The translations under genes were made by a program, and so were the position numbers. Shown piece after piece: positions 9,546 through 21,889 of a stretch of 64,000 nucleotides of DNA. Location of the stretch: the NCBI GenBank assembly GCA_034190875.2, contig CM067356.1, positions 59,865,708-59,929,707 on the forward strand, read 5' to 3'. The stretch's first letter is position 1; each line of letters starts with the position of its first letter. This DNA is from Urechis unicinctus (lineage: Eukaryota > Annelida > Polychaeta > Xenopneusta > Urechidae). The notes under the pieces were generated by a model. That model made no database searches, had not been told where the DNA came from, and saw only the letters and a list, made by a program, of their open reading frames with translations.

Positions 9546-10175
9546 ATGGTTAAGAAAATGATGTTGGTTGATCCCCGGGTGTTGTCAAGTACACGTTATG
9601 ATCAAGCTCCCACTGTCGACGTGTTATCCAACTTGGATGCTGAGATGAGGGATGTCCTGAATCGTAGTGATTTATCAGAGGAGGCTAAAGTAGAATCTTA
9701 TAACCAGATTTTAACAAAACACCGCGAGTATTACCGCCAGCACAGAACCCCGACACCTCTCAAGACCTTAGCTAATGCCCCACCCCTCACACCCAAACAA
9801 GAAGATGTGTCTATTGCGGAAGTTGTAGAAACCATCCCTGGTAAATTTCAGAAAAAAAGGCGTTTGTTATTAGAACGCCTTTGAAAAAACCCAGACGTGG
9901 GTTGGAATGAACGAGGGGAATTAACGATTAAAGGACAAGCCGTTAGTGGAACTAACGTGGCGGATTTGGTTAACCATGTGTTGAGACGACGTGAACAGTT
10001 TGAACAAGAGGGCTGGAAAAGATTTGCCGAAGCGTTGCAAGACTCCAACATTTCCCAAGATTTAGTAGGTCACCCCGATCGATGGAACTATATCCAACAG
10101 GGTGCGATGCGAATAGATAAAAGACCCGGTGAGGAGGAGGCTGTGACACAAGGCTGGACGTCATGGAAAAGTTAA
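9546..10175 (+). pseudogene. Conserved Polinton protein of unknown function (VDPR-type), frameshifted
   Basis: Two frames make one protein. 9546-9884 begins MVKKMMLVDPRVL and has an acidic helical region (LDAEMRDVLNR). 9897-10175 continues with GWNERGEL, GTNVADLVNHVL and HPDRWNYI. I recognise this as a protein conserved in animal Polintons and placed between the small basic protein and integrase; no biochemical role is established to my knowledge. The break near 9884-9897 is a frameshift. The start ATG follows the previous gene's TAA by only a few bases, matching the dense packing of these elements. Confidence 0.65.
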
Positions 10176-11056
10176 GTGTGTAATTCGACCCCGAGACACC
10201 GGGCCGCATATGGAGGGGTGCAGCCATTGGTTAGAGCTACGAAACTCAAAACAAAGGCAGTCAGACAATGGCTGGGTGAACAAGATGCGTATGCATTACA
10301 TAAACCGATCCGTCGTCGATTTCGAAGACGACGCGTCATAGTCGGGGGGATTGACCATCAATGACAAGCAGATTTAGTGGACATAGCTCGCTTAGCCAAA
10401 CAGAACCAAGACATGAAATTTTTCTTCACCTGTATCGATGTTTTCTCGAAATATGCGAAAAATAAAACGGGAGACACTTGATTTGAGCCTTTGAGAGTAT
10501 ATAAAAACAAGGGCGGAAGCCCCTGTGTTTACAGACCGATAAGGGTGGAGAATTTATCAACCATAAATTTCAGACATTTCTTAAGCAACAGGGGATTCGC
10601 TTTTTTACCACTCACAACGAAGAAACCAAAGCTAGCATAGTCGAGCGGTTTAATCGTACGTTAAAAACTAAAATGTGGCGTTATTTTATCAAACACAACA
10701 GCAGTGTTTTCTACTGGTTCTGGCTTCGCTGGTGAAAGGATACAACCTCAGCTATCACCGCAGCATCAAGCGCACCCCGATATCGGTCTCATTGCGTAAT
10801 CAAGAAGACACGTGGATGACATTATACGGGGAACGCTCTGACGGGGTTAAACAACCACGGTATAATATCGGGGATCGTGTCCGCATCAGTCAAGCACGAG
10901 GTAAATTTTAAAAAAGGTTACACTTCCAATTGTGAGGAGTTGTTTCGGGTGGACAGCGTTCACTTAGGCTCCTCTAATGTGTATACGATAAAGGATGATA
11001 ATGACAAAGTATTAGAGGGAACATTTTATGCAGAAGAATTACAGAAAGTAGCTTAG
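10176..11056 (+). pseudogene. Polinton retroviral-like integrase (rve), several stops
   Basis: This enzyme integrates the DNA element. The N-terminal region (10176-10364) shows GGVQPLVRAT, LKTKAVRQWL and a basic RRRFRRRRV stretch ending at a stop where the family usually has Trp before QADLVD. The catalytic core follows: the first aspartate in QADLVDIAR, FTCIDVFSKYA, then after a frameshift TDKGGEF-type sequence at about 10530 and the glutamate in IVERFNR at about 10640. The C-terminal SH3-like part (YNIGDRVRI, then FRVDSVH) ends at 11054-11056. No ATG is visible; the frame opens at a GTG just after the upstream stop. The gene is broken in at least three places. Confidence 0.85.
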
Positions 11057-11099
11057 GGTACATACTTCTCAACCCCACTTTGAAATATAAAGCGACATC

Positions 11100-11884
11100 A
11101 TGAGTTTCTTTCTGACCCTACCTTCCAACAGTTCAATGAATTATCACCCCAACAACACGTTAACAGGTTACTTTACTCAGTTACCTAAACCCATACAATT
11201 AAAAGGTAATTGGGAAGTGGGATTAGCAGAAATTCAGTACCCTGTTTCCTAGTACAACATCGGGGAGAACGTGGGTTTTGTCATAGTGGATCAGTGAGCT
11301 GGGTACCATACGATAGACAGACACGTGGAAGGGGATCCTTTGGTCGAGTCCTTGGTCGTTCGCCTGACTCCGGGTTCCTACAGTGCTGATCAATTGATAG
11401 ACACGCTCAATATGCACATCCGCAAATCGCATCTCAGAGGTGTTGTTCGATTTCAATTCAATTCCCACTCACAGACCGTGAATGTAAAAATAACCGATCC
11501 CAAACTTCAAGTTGTCATGACCGAAGGTCTTCGTCAAATATTGAGGTGTGAGGAAAGTCTTTCCCTTTACGATTCTCAAACTAAATACAAGCCTAATGTA
11601 TTTCGAGGGTTGTACGCACTGAACGTTTATTGTATTAAATTGAATCACAAGTGTTAGGTGACACCATGGCCCCCTTGTTACGCACAGTTCCCGTGGACTA
11701 CGAACGGGTGCACAAAATGGTGACCCAGACATACGAACAGATATTTTATTACCCTGTGGGCACCGAAACCTTTTGTACCATAGAAATTGATATAAGAGAC
11801 GACACGGGTCAGTCCCTAGCATTCGAAGACGGCCATGTGATGGTGACTTTACATTTCCGTGAAACCAAGAAGAGCTTAATTTGA
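11100..11884 (+). pseudogene. Polinton penton-type minor capsid protein, copy 1
   Basis: The ATG at 11100 opens with MSFFLTLPSNSS, the hallmark N-terminus of the Polinton minor capsid (penton, single jelly-roll) protein, followed by YHPNNTL and WEVGLAEIQYP. In-frame stops occur near 11250 and 11296. The middle (11325-11640) has LTPGSYSADQLI and ends GLYALNVYC. The last part (11651-11884) has IDIRDDTGQ and VTLHF, then the stop. A TATA-like ATATAAAG lies about 12 bp upstream of the ATG. A second partial copy starts 20 bp after this one. Confidence 0.82.
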
Positions 11885-11903
11885 GTCTCAAGGCATCACC
11901 ATC

Positions 11904-12505
11904 ATGAGTTTCTTTCTGACCCTGCCTTCCAACAGTTCATGAATTATCACCCCAACAACACGTTGACACGTTACTTTACTCGACTCCCCAAAGCTGTGCA
12001 GTTGGAAGGGGCTTGGGAAGTGGGATTAGCGGAAATATAGTACCCTTACACATGGTACAATGTTACCGAGGACGAGGGGTTTGTCGTCATGGATCGTGTG
12101 GCTGACATTGTGAGTGAATTTGCGCTCAAAATCTCCCGGATGTCTGTTGCAGTGAGCGATATGACATATGTGAGTGAATTTTGCGTCAAAGACTCGAGGC
12201 CTGTCCCAAATATTTTCACATTACCCCTGGTTTTTATAAGACCGGATCGTTGATAGAAGCCTTTGCAGCCACATTTCCGTAAAACAAGAAAGGAGCAAAA
12301 TGAGGAGCGAGTGCGTCAGCGTGGGCACCTACAATCGAACACAACGACAGCAACTATGAACCTAGACAATGAGTCAGTTGTAGTTTACATGGACGAGGAT
12401 TTGCGTCAAAGACTCGGTTTTGAAATGGGGATTTATGAGAATAGCCAAGTCGGTCAGTACATTGTTGACCCTGATCAAGGATTGTACGGACTTAATGTCT
12501 ATTTC
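11904..12505 (+). pseudogene. Penton-type minor capsid protein, tandem copy 2 (degraded)
   Basis: Starting at 11904 the sequence repeats the opening of copy 1 (MSFFLTLPSNS, then the YHPNNTL and WEVGLAEI segments) at high nucleotide identity. It then decays, with duplicated short blocks near 12105-12190 (GTGAGTGAATTT twice). A middle segment reappears at 12390-12500 (LRQRLGFEMG, GLYGLNVY), matching the GLYALNVY region of copy 1. The C-terminal third is missing; hexon-type sequence follows instead. This is a tandem gene duplication followed by deletion. Confidence 0.75.
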
Positions 12506-12660
12506 CCAAGTCGATGTCTCTCTCAACGAGAAACTTGTATCCTCCTCCACAAACAGCTATCCGTATCGCGTTTATATGGAAACGCTATTGAGCTATGGTT
12601 CGGAAGCCAAAAACTCTATGTTAACAGCTAGTTTATGGTACAAAAACACCACAAAACACA
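12500..12660 (+). pseudogene. Polinton hexon (double jelly-roll major capsid) fragment
   Basis: In the frame of the 12420-12710 ORF the residues QVDVSLNEKLV, NSYPYRVYMETLLSYG and LWYKNT match the conserved early segment of the Polinton major capsid protein. The N-terminus is replaced by penton sequence at about 12500 and the rest (about 500 residues) is lost after 12660, where AT-rich unrelated DNA starts. Confidence 0.75.
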
Positions 12661-13600
12661 ATTTTTTTTCAACTTTTTTTCAACTTGCTCTAACTGGCAT
12701 TTATATTTAAGATACATGGACGAATGATACATCAAACGAGAGCTTACGTGTTGAATTTCAATAATATTGCTTTACTTTTTGCATTTTACTCCGTTTGAGC
12801 CATAAAAATTGTGTTTGTGGAGCAATACGTTAAAATTCCTGGCGAGCATTTTTGACTTTTCGAGATTCAGCCCGTTTCGAATTCTCTAAATCGGTTCGCA
12901 TTCGTTACTCGTATCGTTTTTATTGTTTAGTAAATGACAAGATGACATTCTAATGTTCGTGATCATATAAAATCTAAAAAAAATGGCCAAAGGGAAAATA
13001 ATATTATTTACGTACGAAATGTTACGGTGTAAACAAATGTATTTTTTTCCCAATTTTATCAGAGGCACACGACATAGGTACACACTTTTGACAAATTTAA
13101 GTATGATTTTACAAATGGGTGAAGTTTTTTTCTTATTAAATGGAGCCGTTTTGTCGTATTTTGCACTTCAAAACGTTGTCCAATAGACCCCTTCGGAGTC
13201 TTGCGAGCGAGGCGCTTCCGGTCTCAGGTCAAAGGTCAATTCGGGAAAACTTTTTGTGTACTCGATGTGGATGCGTGTGTTTTGCTGCACAAGTTGTGAT
13301 ATTTTGTGCCTTTCGAGCTTGTTTACTTCTGCTTTAATTCGCTATTTGTGGTGAATGTGACTCAGTATGACGTGGGAAAGTTTAGTTATCAATACTTTGA
13401 ACCGACGAAGGTGCCGTTGTTGCATGATTAACAAGCAATATAAGCAAGATTATTTCACAATAAATTAAGATATTTATTAACATTGACACGCGCACTTCTG
13501 TTGTAACAGCATGAGAACGCAACAATGAACAGTATTATTTTCATGCAAGAAGGTAAATTCCTTCATGAGCAACTATAATTAATAACTTAGATCTATCTTG
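12661..13600. other. No gene recognised; AT-rich decayed DNA
   Basis: Only short unrecognised frames occur. A GC-richer stretch at 13190-13260 stands out from the AT-rich background. Confidence 0.5.
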
Positions 13601-13620
13601 CCCTCCTATTAGATAAACAT

Positions 13621-13905
13621 TTATTTCACAAGTGGGGGATGCAAGTTGCAGATTGCTACACATATAACAAGAATGTCATCGATGAGAGGCACAAACCATT
13701 TAATCCTGTTGATGGCACCCTCCACGTGTATTCGAGCATTGGCTACTCTATTTGTCTTCTGTAAATTTTTTCTTGTCATTTGCTCCAAACCGTGAACGGT
13801 AGGTGGGATTTCTAAGTTGCCGCCACGGAAAATAAGGTCACTCTGTATAGGAACCCCTGTCAGCTACGATGACATCTCCTCCGTACCTAATATTTCTAAG
13901 GAAGC
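13621..13905 (-). pseudogene. DDE_Tnp_4 (ISL2EU/Harbinger-type) transposase C-terminal remnant
   Basis: Read on the minus strand, the sequence shows the VIVADRG core motif of DDE_Tnp_4 transposases, then after a frameshift LEIPPTVHG, TNRVANARIHVEGAINRIK and a C-terminal NLHPPLVK before the stop at 13621. The order and spacing match this transposase family, which cuts and pastes DNA transposons. Only the second half of the domain is visible. The THAP gene at 23664 is a separate element with TTAA ends and is not part of this one. Confidence 0.8.
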
Positions 13906-14472
13906 CTGACTCGCTAGTGATATGACATTAGACTTTAAAATGTTCGATTTTGTCATGCCCGCACCGGGAGAGCGCATAGCTTGCCTTATCAGTATTATGT
14001 CATTCGATTCTTGAACTTAATATGGTACCTGATTTATTTATTTGGGGTTGTAGATTCAAAATGTTATCCGTTTCAGGCCAGTAACTTCAAAGGCAAAATG
14101 CCGCTAGCGCTGGCGCGTGGAATTCGGCAGTTTGGGTTCACAGAGTAGATGTTGAGCTGCCGACAGTTACTGCGACGGTTGCGCTAGCTGCTCGTCGCCA
14201 AGGGCACCACCCAAAATTAACACATCATAGAGATTCTGTTAACCACGTTTTGTGTCAGATTCGTTCACGGAGTACAAGCCGAGTTTATCATGAGTTCGCC
14301 CCAGCCTTATATAAGCTGCGTAATGGCACACAAATATTCATAACCATTGCGGTTAAACAATTTGCATTTGAATCTCTATCTGACAATTTTTTTGCTTTAA
14401 GACGTGAGTGACCTCAGACTTTAAACCATCACTGGTTTAATTGTACCATATATCTCTCATCGATACCTGACG

Positions 14473-14698
<226 letters not shown>

Positions 14699-14836
14699 CA
14701 TAAAGGGTGTGACAAATCAGTTGTACGGCCATAGTCTGGACCAGGAGAACTTTATTAGTCTTGGTAGGCAGCTAGGACATTTTATCTGATTGTTTTCATC
14801 AAGACTTGCTATTGCTGATAAATATTGGACAATAGT

Positions 14837-15396
14837 TTATAAGTGTATTTTTGTTTGGGAGTTGGTATGTATAGCAAGGCAATAATAGAAAAGTGGAAAG
14901 AGGAGGGCGGCTCGGGGTGGCTGAGGTCGACTGTACGTGAACGCTTTGATGTGAGGGTCTGTTTTCCGTTTTTTCGTCCATTCCCATTCCCACGCAGCTA
15001 CGACATCAAAACCTAATCCTCTCAAATACTGGGTATTTCTTTCTGTTTTGGCACATAAATCACTCATTAGTTTTCCACTGATGGGGCTATGGGTCAATTT
15101 CAGACACGGACAACCATGCCATACACATCCGTGAAACTGATAGACTGTTTGGGTTTCTTCGCACCAACCATCTACGGGTAATCGCCGGGCTCCTATTCTT
15201 TTTTCCCCTCTGTTTAGTCGGTGTTGTATTTGGTTTTGTGAGCTATGTGCTATCCAAGCCAACCATTCATCCCAATACCACCTTTTCGGGTCTGTATCGG
15301 TTTAAACTCAGGCGCGTGACGTCGGGTCGGAAAGTTGGCTGGCATGGGTTGAGACAACGCCCACAGATACAATGCGTTGGCATCGTAACCCACGAT
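14837..15396 (-). pseudogene. Polinton DNA polymerase B, palm portion (3' half)
   Basis: This is the protein-primed family B polymerase that copies the Polinton genome. On the minus strand from 15396 the sequence gives IVGYDANALYLW, the palm motif A region, then after a frameshift at about 15285 WLAWIAHSS, GEKRIGARRLPVDGW and VYQFHGCVWHG, all typical of Polinton polymerases. It ends in low-quality sequence near 14870. The motif C aspartates (TDTD type) and thumb are absent. The 5' half lies at 20211-22640, separated by an LTR element. Confidence 0.88.
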
Positions 15397-15400
15397 TCCT

Positions 15401-15739
15401 AATCTCCTGTGTAATGTTAATCGTACGTTTATATGTAAATGTCTTGGCCAACTGAAAGGCCATTCAAGTTTAAGGTGAAATGCCTTACATATAGCTTAGT
15501 GAATTCATGATGAATTAATGAGGCGTCTGCCCATTTGGTCGCACGCCAAACGAAATGGTATATAAAGACCTCAAGAACTGAGGAGAGATCATTCGAGATC
15601 ATTCGAAATCCAGAGAGACCAACAAACTGCGTTGTCATTATTCATTACCAACTATCTCTCTGGTGCGGAGTCTAGCAGTAGTGTAAAGTCTAATTCAGGG
15701 ACTACACTCTGTGAAGCCGAACACGCAGAATGTCTTTGT
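15401..15739 (+). repeat. 5' LTR copy (about 339 bp)
   Basis: Matches 19868-20207 with few differences. Contains GGTATATAAAGACC at about 15558, a TATA box, followed by short direct repeats (GAGATCATTC). Confidence 0.85.
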
Positions 15740-15780
15740 GCTAGTGCATATCCAATCTAGGGTATGTTCATAGCATAAAG

Positions 15781-15798
15781 TGGTGACCCCGACGTGAT
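15781..15798 (+). promoter_or_regulatory. Primer-binding-site-like sequence
   Basis: TGGTGACCCCGACGTGAT is a common tRNA primer site in invertebrate LTR elements. It lies 42 bp after the end of the shared repeat instead of next to it, so the 3' repeat may be shortened at its end. Confidence 0.6.
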
Positions 15799-15799
15799 T

Positions 15800-18700
15800 G
15801 CCGAAAATGTCTTAGAACCGATAATCCGCTGCCCACAGACCGGGAAGGACCCAAGGACGTGTGACAAGCCACAGGCACACGGGCAAAATGGACACCACTC
15901 AGATATTGTTGTGGTAGGCAAAAGTTATTATTGCTGTTTTATCGTGAGCGCCATGTTAACTGGGTATTGTTGTTAGACGTAAGATGAGGTTGTAGATGAA
16001 GTAAGGTTAGCGCCGGCTAGTGTTTTTTTTTTCTCTCGGAGTAAACGTGGCGAGTACGGATACAATGATAGGCGAGCACAAATGTAAAACCAGAACCACT
16101 AGGTGCGGTGACAACAATCAACGTTTTCTCTAGGCATACCTTTGTAAATTACGCGTGGGCGTGGCAAACTATCTGCTGGCCAACCAGGTGCCCGAACGCG
16201 CATCAATCAATTAACATACCATGCGGCGTCACCTACGCTAGCTAGCTCTTTGAATACAAGTAGCAATTAGCGTTCCCGGCGGCATTCGATTTCCCCGCTG
16301 TTTGTATTTGTGAGAATATGGTCCATGTCCATCCACTTGTATCGTGTACTTGCGTCCATTCACTCCTTTGTTTGTATAAGTGGTTTAATGGTATTAGCGC
16401 CCACTGCGTAATTGAGCTGCACCAATTGGCTGTACCTAAATGCCATTTAATGCTGTCACGAAAGAGTGCCAAACCTTACCCCATTCCACACAATCAAACA
16501 CTTAGGGACAGGCATCCGGTGGCCCCTTAACTGAACAAGATGTCGTAAAACGACCCCATTCATCATACCCCTGCCCTTGGCTCTAGTTCAGCTCCAAGTA
16601 AAACAATTCCCGAAGTTCCTGAAGACGTTGGCGTGAGTGAGGGTGGATCTGACCCTAGGCCTTCTAATCCTAACCATGACAATCAAAGACTGAGGGCGCC
16701 TGATCTACTGTACGATAACATGACCGATTTGTGTCCCTTGCTGGTGTTCTCCTTCCGATTACTGTTATTTTGATGATGTGTGTGTTGTCATTAGAGCTGT
16801 TTAGCCTACAGGCTGACAGGTTATGTGGTGTTAGATATAACGTGTGCAGCATCTATTATGGATGATAAATGGCGTATTGTTCGCGGTCAGCCGTGGTGAT
16901 CTACCAGGCTACCTCACCAGTTGTTGCAGATTATCTCTTTGTTGTGTGTATTGACAGTCAGCTTGGATTCCGGTTACTAGAGTTGACTGGTATATGGTTG
17001 CAGACAAACCAGCACTTTATGATGATTTGTGTAGTGTATGTTACCTCTTTATTATTTTTTTTATTTATTCCGCTCACACATGCCTTGTCTGCTGTTTTAT
17101 AGTTATACTCCTAGCATCTTGTAGTTTGGGATCCTGATTTTTAGCTCCACATCTGCTAAAATTGACTGTATTGTGATAATATTGTAGCAGTAAGAGTAGC
17201 TGCTGGTTACCCAGGATACCTAAGCAGCTTTGAATTTAAGGAGTAACTATGTCTCGATTTTAGTTTGGAGCTAATGGCTGCCAAGTCGCATGTTGGCTCC
17301 AATTCTGCCAGGCATTTTGCCTTGTCAAAGATACGAAGGTGGTACAATTTTGTTTTTAGATTTGTTGTTGTAAACAAAATTTGGGTAAAATTTTGTTGTT
17401 AGGGACGCCTGTTGTTAAAGAACGTGAGGTGATCTCGATTAGCGCCTTCTCCTCGCCCTGTGCCGTCCATAGCCCCAGCGCGTGTACTAATGGCCGTATC
17501 GTATGACAGCCACATGGCTGGACCTGCTGACCAACGCGTCATGCAGTACCCCATATGTGGGGTGCGTAACTTCCATTGATCGTCCAATGCTATACTCACA
17601 CATCTATTATCTGTCTTAGATGGACTATTTTTATTCAAGATGAGTGGAGGCGAGTTTTAATGCGTGGGGGTACTTTCCTCTGATATACATTGGTGCTAGT
17701 AAGAGATGCGCATTTTTCACTGGCGCTCTCTCCACGCTGGCATGCAGCGTTCCCTACGTCAATAATGTAGTGAACGTCGACGACTATTGTACACTAAGAA
17801 AATCATTCCTGCTAATCTCAGTTTGTATTAGCACTTGGCCCACTTAATGAACCGCCTCCATGTGCCAAACTGGATTTATATTCCTGAAATTAAACTCCTT
17901 GCTTATGGTGCCAAACAGCCCATAGTCGCAAAACTTAAACCCTGGTGTTCCTGGTTGTTGATAGGCCTAACCATTATTACATCGCTAACCGCGGTGCTGT
18001 GGTTTTGCAAGCACAATGTTTACCCTAGACTGTCCAAGGGGACTCACGGGAGAGAGTTGTAAAATATGAAAACAAGCGACCCTGATGAACCACAGGTCCA
18101 TGTTATGCATCAGGGAACTAATCCTAAAAAAGGTCTGTGACCTGGTCTTAAGGAGGCCAGTTAGGGAGATCAACCAATGGCCTAGAACAGGACTTAAAGA
18201 TTTACTATGTTATTTTAAGCAAAAAGGAGATAATAATAGCGCTGTTATCTCCCCATTTATCAATGTATGACCTGTGTTAAGTATATAACGCAGAAATTAC
18301 TATAGTGGAGTGATTTTATTGTAATTTGATGCTAGGTAATTTTCTTTTGTAGAATAGGTATTGTTTAAGATTAGTATTAATGTAGCAACTTAGATATGAA
18401 GGAATAGTAAACAGGCAAACAAACTCAAAACCCAACAATGTCGAGCGTTCCTAGTCCTCCAGCCAGCCCGCCTCTGGATGCATCACTCCCATGGTCCTGA
18501 GATCCAACAGCTTGCCAGACGAGAGGTGTGGGAGCAGTTGCCGTCGCCCGTGCAGTGCAGACTGAGCTGACATCCAGGCCTCCACCCATGATGTCCAAGT
18601 GCCGCTGCCACGTCCAGCCACAGTCTCCGTGGGTCCATGATCTCACGCCAGCCTGCGGCCTGGGTCCATCCTGCACCACTAGAGTGTGGCCGTCACCAGA

Positions 18701-19600
18701 CAATCTAACACCTTCCCTGCTTCTCCATGCCATTGCTGTGTGACGCCGCCGCTGCTGCTAGTTACCCTGCCGCACGGCCTGCGACTGGACTCTGAAGCAC
18801 CGCATCAAACGTCGCTGGATCTGAAGGAAGGACAGGACGAGAAACTCGATGTGCGATCACGTGTTGCCGCCCAGGATTCCCGACAACCACACTAGTATCT
18901 ACTGAACGTAGACGATTATTGTGCCTGACGTGACCTGTGGTTTATCCAGCATGCCATGAAGGTGAACTTATTTGCCACCTATGCCAGGCATATGGCCGCG
19001 AACTAATGCCACTTTCCGGATATGCGTGCTACCTCCCAGTGCACTTACGAGTATGCTATACCTGTGCCCACCACCCCAGAACTTGAGGACTAATTCTTAA
19101 TGGATAACGATGGAGTAACGTGAGTAACTGGAATGCAGTTATGAACTTTACGGATAACATTGACCCATGCCACGCAACTAAACCCAAGGGTGATAGACAC
19201 TAGCCACTTCCAAGGATTCTTGCCCCCACACCACGGGCTGTCACCGCATCAATGGAAGATGGATGCCCCCACTTGGCGTCCCGCATTGCAGAAGATTGTG
19301 TCCGACATGTAATATGGACTATAAGACTCATTAAGCGTGGATGAACATTTCTCATATATATATATTTTAATGTATCCGAGTTGTATGTACTAAATGTGTT
19401 TACTCCATTTACGTTTGATTGCATGTATTTCATTTGCTTATGTATGTGCGTTGATGCAATATGATTTAATCGCTTGATTGTGAAGAATGTACTGGCGTTG
19501 TAATGTGTATATCCGTAGAACATAGTAGCAATATATGTTATATAGAAAATTAGGACCTGTATTAAGTTTTTCAATTTTGTGGAATTTCCAAAAACTTAGA
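15800..19600 (+). other. Interior of the LTR element
   Basis: No conserved gene is recognised. The reading frame around 16540-16730 is Pro/Ser-rich and could be a gag remnant; the GC-rich stretch 18430-18900 has several overlapping frames. None carries zinc knuckles, protease or polymerase motifs. Confidence 0.45.
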
Positions 19601-19867
19601 AAGAGAGGGAGGTAATGTTATGATTGACGGCTTAGGCCAGGCTCCTCCTGTGGAGTAGAACCATGTTTCATAATGTAGCGGTCTAAAGTCATAACGGTTT
19701 AAAGTGATAATGTTGACCTCCGCCAGGTCACGTGACGAGTGTTCTTTGATGTTGCCGAACCCTTTGAAGTTTAGAAATAGTTGTTGGGGGTCATTCTAAT
19801 TTATGCATGTATGTTAATGTTCTGGGGCCAAATGGAAGGCCATTTCAGTTTAAGTCACATTATATGT

Positions 19868-20207
19868 AATCTCCTGTGTAATGTTAATCGTATGTTTATA
19901 TGTAAATGTCTTGGCCAACTGAAAGGCCATTCAAGTTTAAGGTGAAATGCCTTGCATATAGCTTAGTGAATTCATGATGAATTAATGAGGCGTCTGCCCA
20001 TTTGGTCGCACGCCAAACGAAATGGTATATAAAGACCCCAAGAACTGAGGAGAGATCATTCAAGATCATTCGGAAATCCAGAGAGACCAACAAACTGCGT
20101 TGTCGTTATTCATTACCAACTATCTCTCTGGTGCGGAGTCTAGCAGTAGTGTAAAGTCTAATTCAGGGACTACACTCTGTGAAGACGAACACGCAGAATG
20201 TCTTTGT
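19868..20207 (+). repeat. 3' LTR copy (about 340 bp)
   Basis: Matches 15401-15739. The 60 bp just upstream (about 19806-19866) is a diverged copy of the LTR start (a GGCCAA..GAAGGCCATT pattern), so the original LTR may have begun earlier, near 19616 after the purine tract. Confidence 0.85.
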
Positions 20208-21731
20208 CCTTCACACAACTTCGCTTCATTTCCGTTCTGTTCACGCCTAATGTAAGTTTTTCCCTTTTCGTGGTAACGATGAAAGATGCTTGAGGGTCCG
20301 CCCACTATTCCATTTTTTATCAACCAATAGATGTCGTTTTTTTTTTCGTCGGGTGAGGTAAAATAATCTTCCAAGTCTTGAAACAAATATCGCATGGTTC
20401 ATCCGGGTACTGATATTCCATCCTTCAACATATCTATACCTCTATCACTGTAAAAACGACTCTGTTTATGTATGGCTTCCAGAAAAGGTTTGACATCTAA
20501 ATTGTTGTAATATATCAAAAAGTCTTTAAAAGTCGGCATATGACCTGCTTCCCATGCTTCTTGACATTCAGCGTATTAGTCAGCTGTAATGTTTTCTTGT
20601 TTTAAGCACTGTAAAAAGCTGCATGGGGTGGTAATTCTGTATTGTTCAAACTATCCAGTGTCACCCATTCATACGGGAAATATCCCTTTTTCTGTTCACA
20701 TTGAAAGCCTCGTAGGTATTTGTCGTATGTATATCCAGGTGCAATAAAGTTAGTGATATCCAAAAACCGTACATGGTCCGTTTCAATGCACATGAATGAG
20801 TTATTTTGTTTGATGGTAAACTTGATTGATGAGTGTTCTTGCAGGTAAGTTGTCAGCAGTATTTTCACAACGTTGAGGTAATAATTCGATGAGTTGAATC
20901 CAACTAACGGTAATGGTAATACGTGTAAATAGTTGTCAAATTTGCTCTGTAATTTCTGCAATGGGTGATCTCCCTTGGCAGCCGGGTCCTGTTGATGGGC
21001 TTCATCGATTTTCTCTTGTAACTGGGTTAGGGTAGCTTCGTATTGAGCAAGCATCAGTAGATAGACGGCGTTTGATATCTCCTCTATGTACATCATCATC
21101 CTGTCAATCAATGTTTGCGCGTTTCCTTCCGTTACAAAGCATTTTGGTTCTGTATAATCAGGTACATTGCTGCATACACTCACTGATAAGGCACATGTTT
21201 TTGATCCCAGGTGACTTTTGGTAGGTTGTCTTCTCCAAAATAACTTTCAAAATCATAGGTGGCTCGGTAAGGGTAAATACTGTCTTCTATTTCGATTCCT
21301 TCGTCCCATAACGCTTCAAAGATAGTGGGTGGTAGATGAAAAACACCACCTGGGTACTTGTATTTCGTTTCCACAGCACATTTGTTTTCGTGGCGATGTA
21401 ATTTTTTCTCACTTTTCCACAGCTTCTGACAGGTACCACAAATGTATGATTTGCTATAAAGGTCAAAGTTTTTTATGTAACTAAAGTGATTTTCGTGCAG
21501 GTTGTCCCGCGAAATGTTTTTTTCTTTTGTTTTGGGTAAGCAGTCTTTAACAATGTTTCAGCTGTTTCTCTAGACTCGTGATTTTCGCCCCCTGTGTAAG
21601 GCCAGTGCCCTGAAAAAGCACAATCGGTCTTGATACGGTTTACCCGTTTTTAGACTTTGCTCTAACAAGTTGATGGCTCTGTTTCTTTTCAGGTGTTTCG
21701 GCATAACAGGTGGTGGGTAGCCGATCGCATG

Positions 21732-21889
21732 ATCATCGATTGGGTTCACAAAGATGGTCAAATTAGTCACTTCCTCTACACTCCATTTCGAATTCGGTCG
21801 TTGGTTCTGGGTCATCGATTGGGTTAACAAAGATGGTCAAATTAGTCACCTCCTCTACACTCCATTTCGAATCCGGTCGTTGGTTCTGG
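21732..21889 (-). repeat. 79 bp tandem duplication inside polymerase B
   Basis: Two nearly identical 79 bp copies begin at 21732 and 21811. 79 is not divisible by 3, so the duplication shifts the frame. Confidence 0.92.

Larger units (their letters stand above)
15401..20206 (+). mobile_element. 4.8 kb LTR element (no pol) inserted in Polinton polymerase B
   Basis: Two direct repeats of about 340 bp bound a 4.1 kb interior. TCCT at 15397-15400 and 20207-20210 is a target duplication, and the polymerase codons on the two sides are contiguous across it. A primer-binding-like site (TGGTGACCCCGACGTGAT) lies at 15781. A purine tract lies near 19598-19612. No reverse transcriptase, integrase or RNase H is seen; the interior holds short frames, including 17835-18062 with one hydrophobic segment (WLLIGLTIITSLTAVLW) and an unrecognised open stretch at 18425-18900. 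It is best called a nonautonomous, LARD-like LTR element. The outer ends are not TG/CA. Confidence 0.75.

Noticed and set aside
18425..18900. GC-rich overlapping frames inside the LTR element
   Set aside because: No conserved motif, frames on both strands are similar in length; kept only as part of the element interior.
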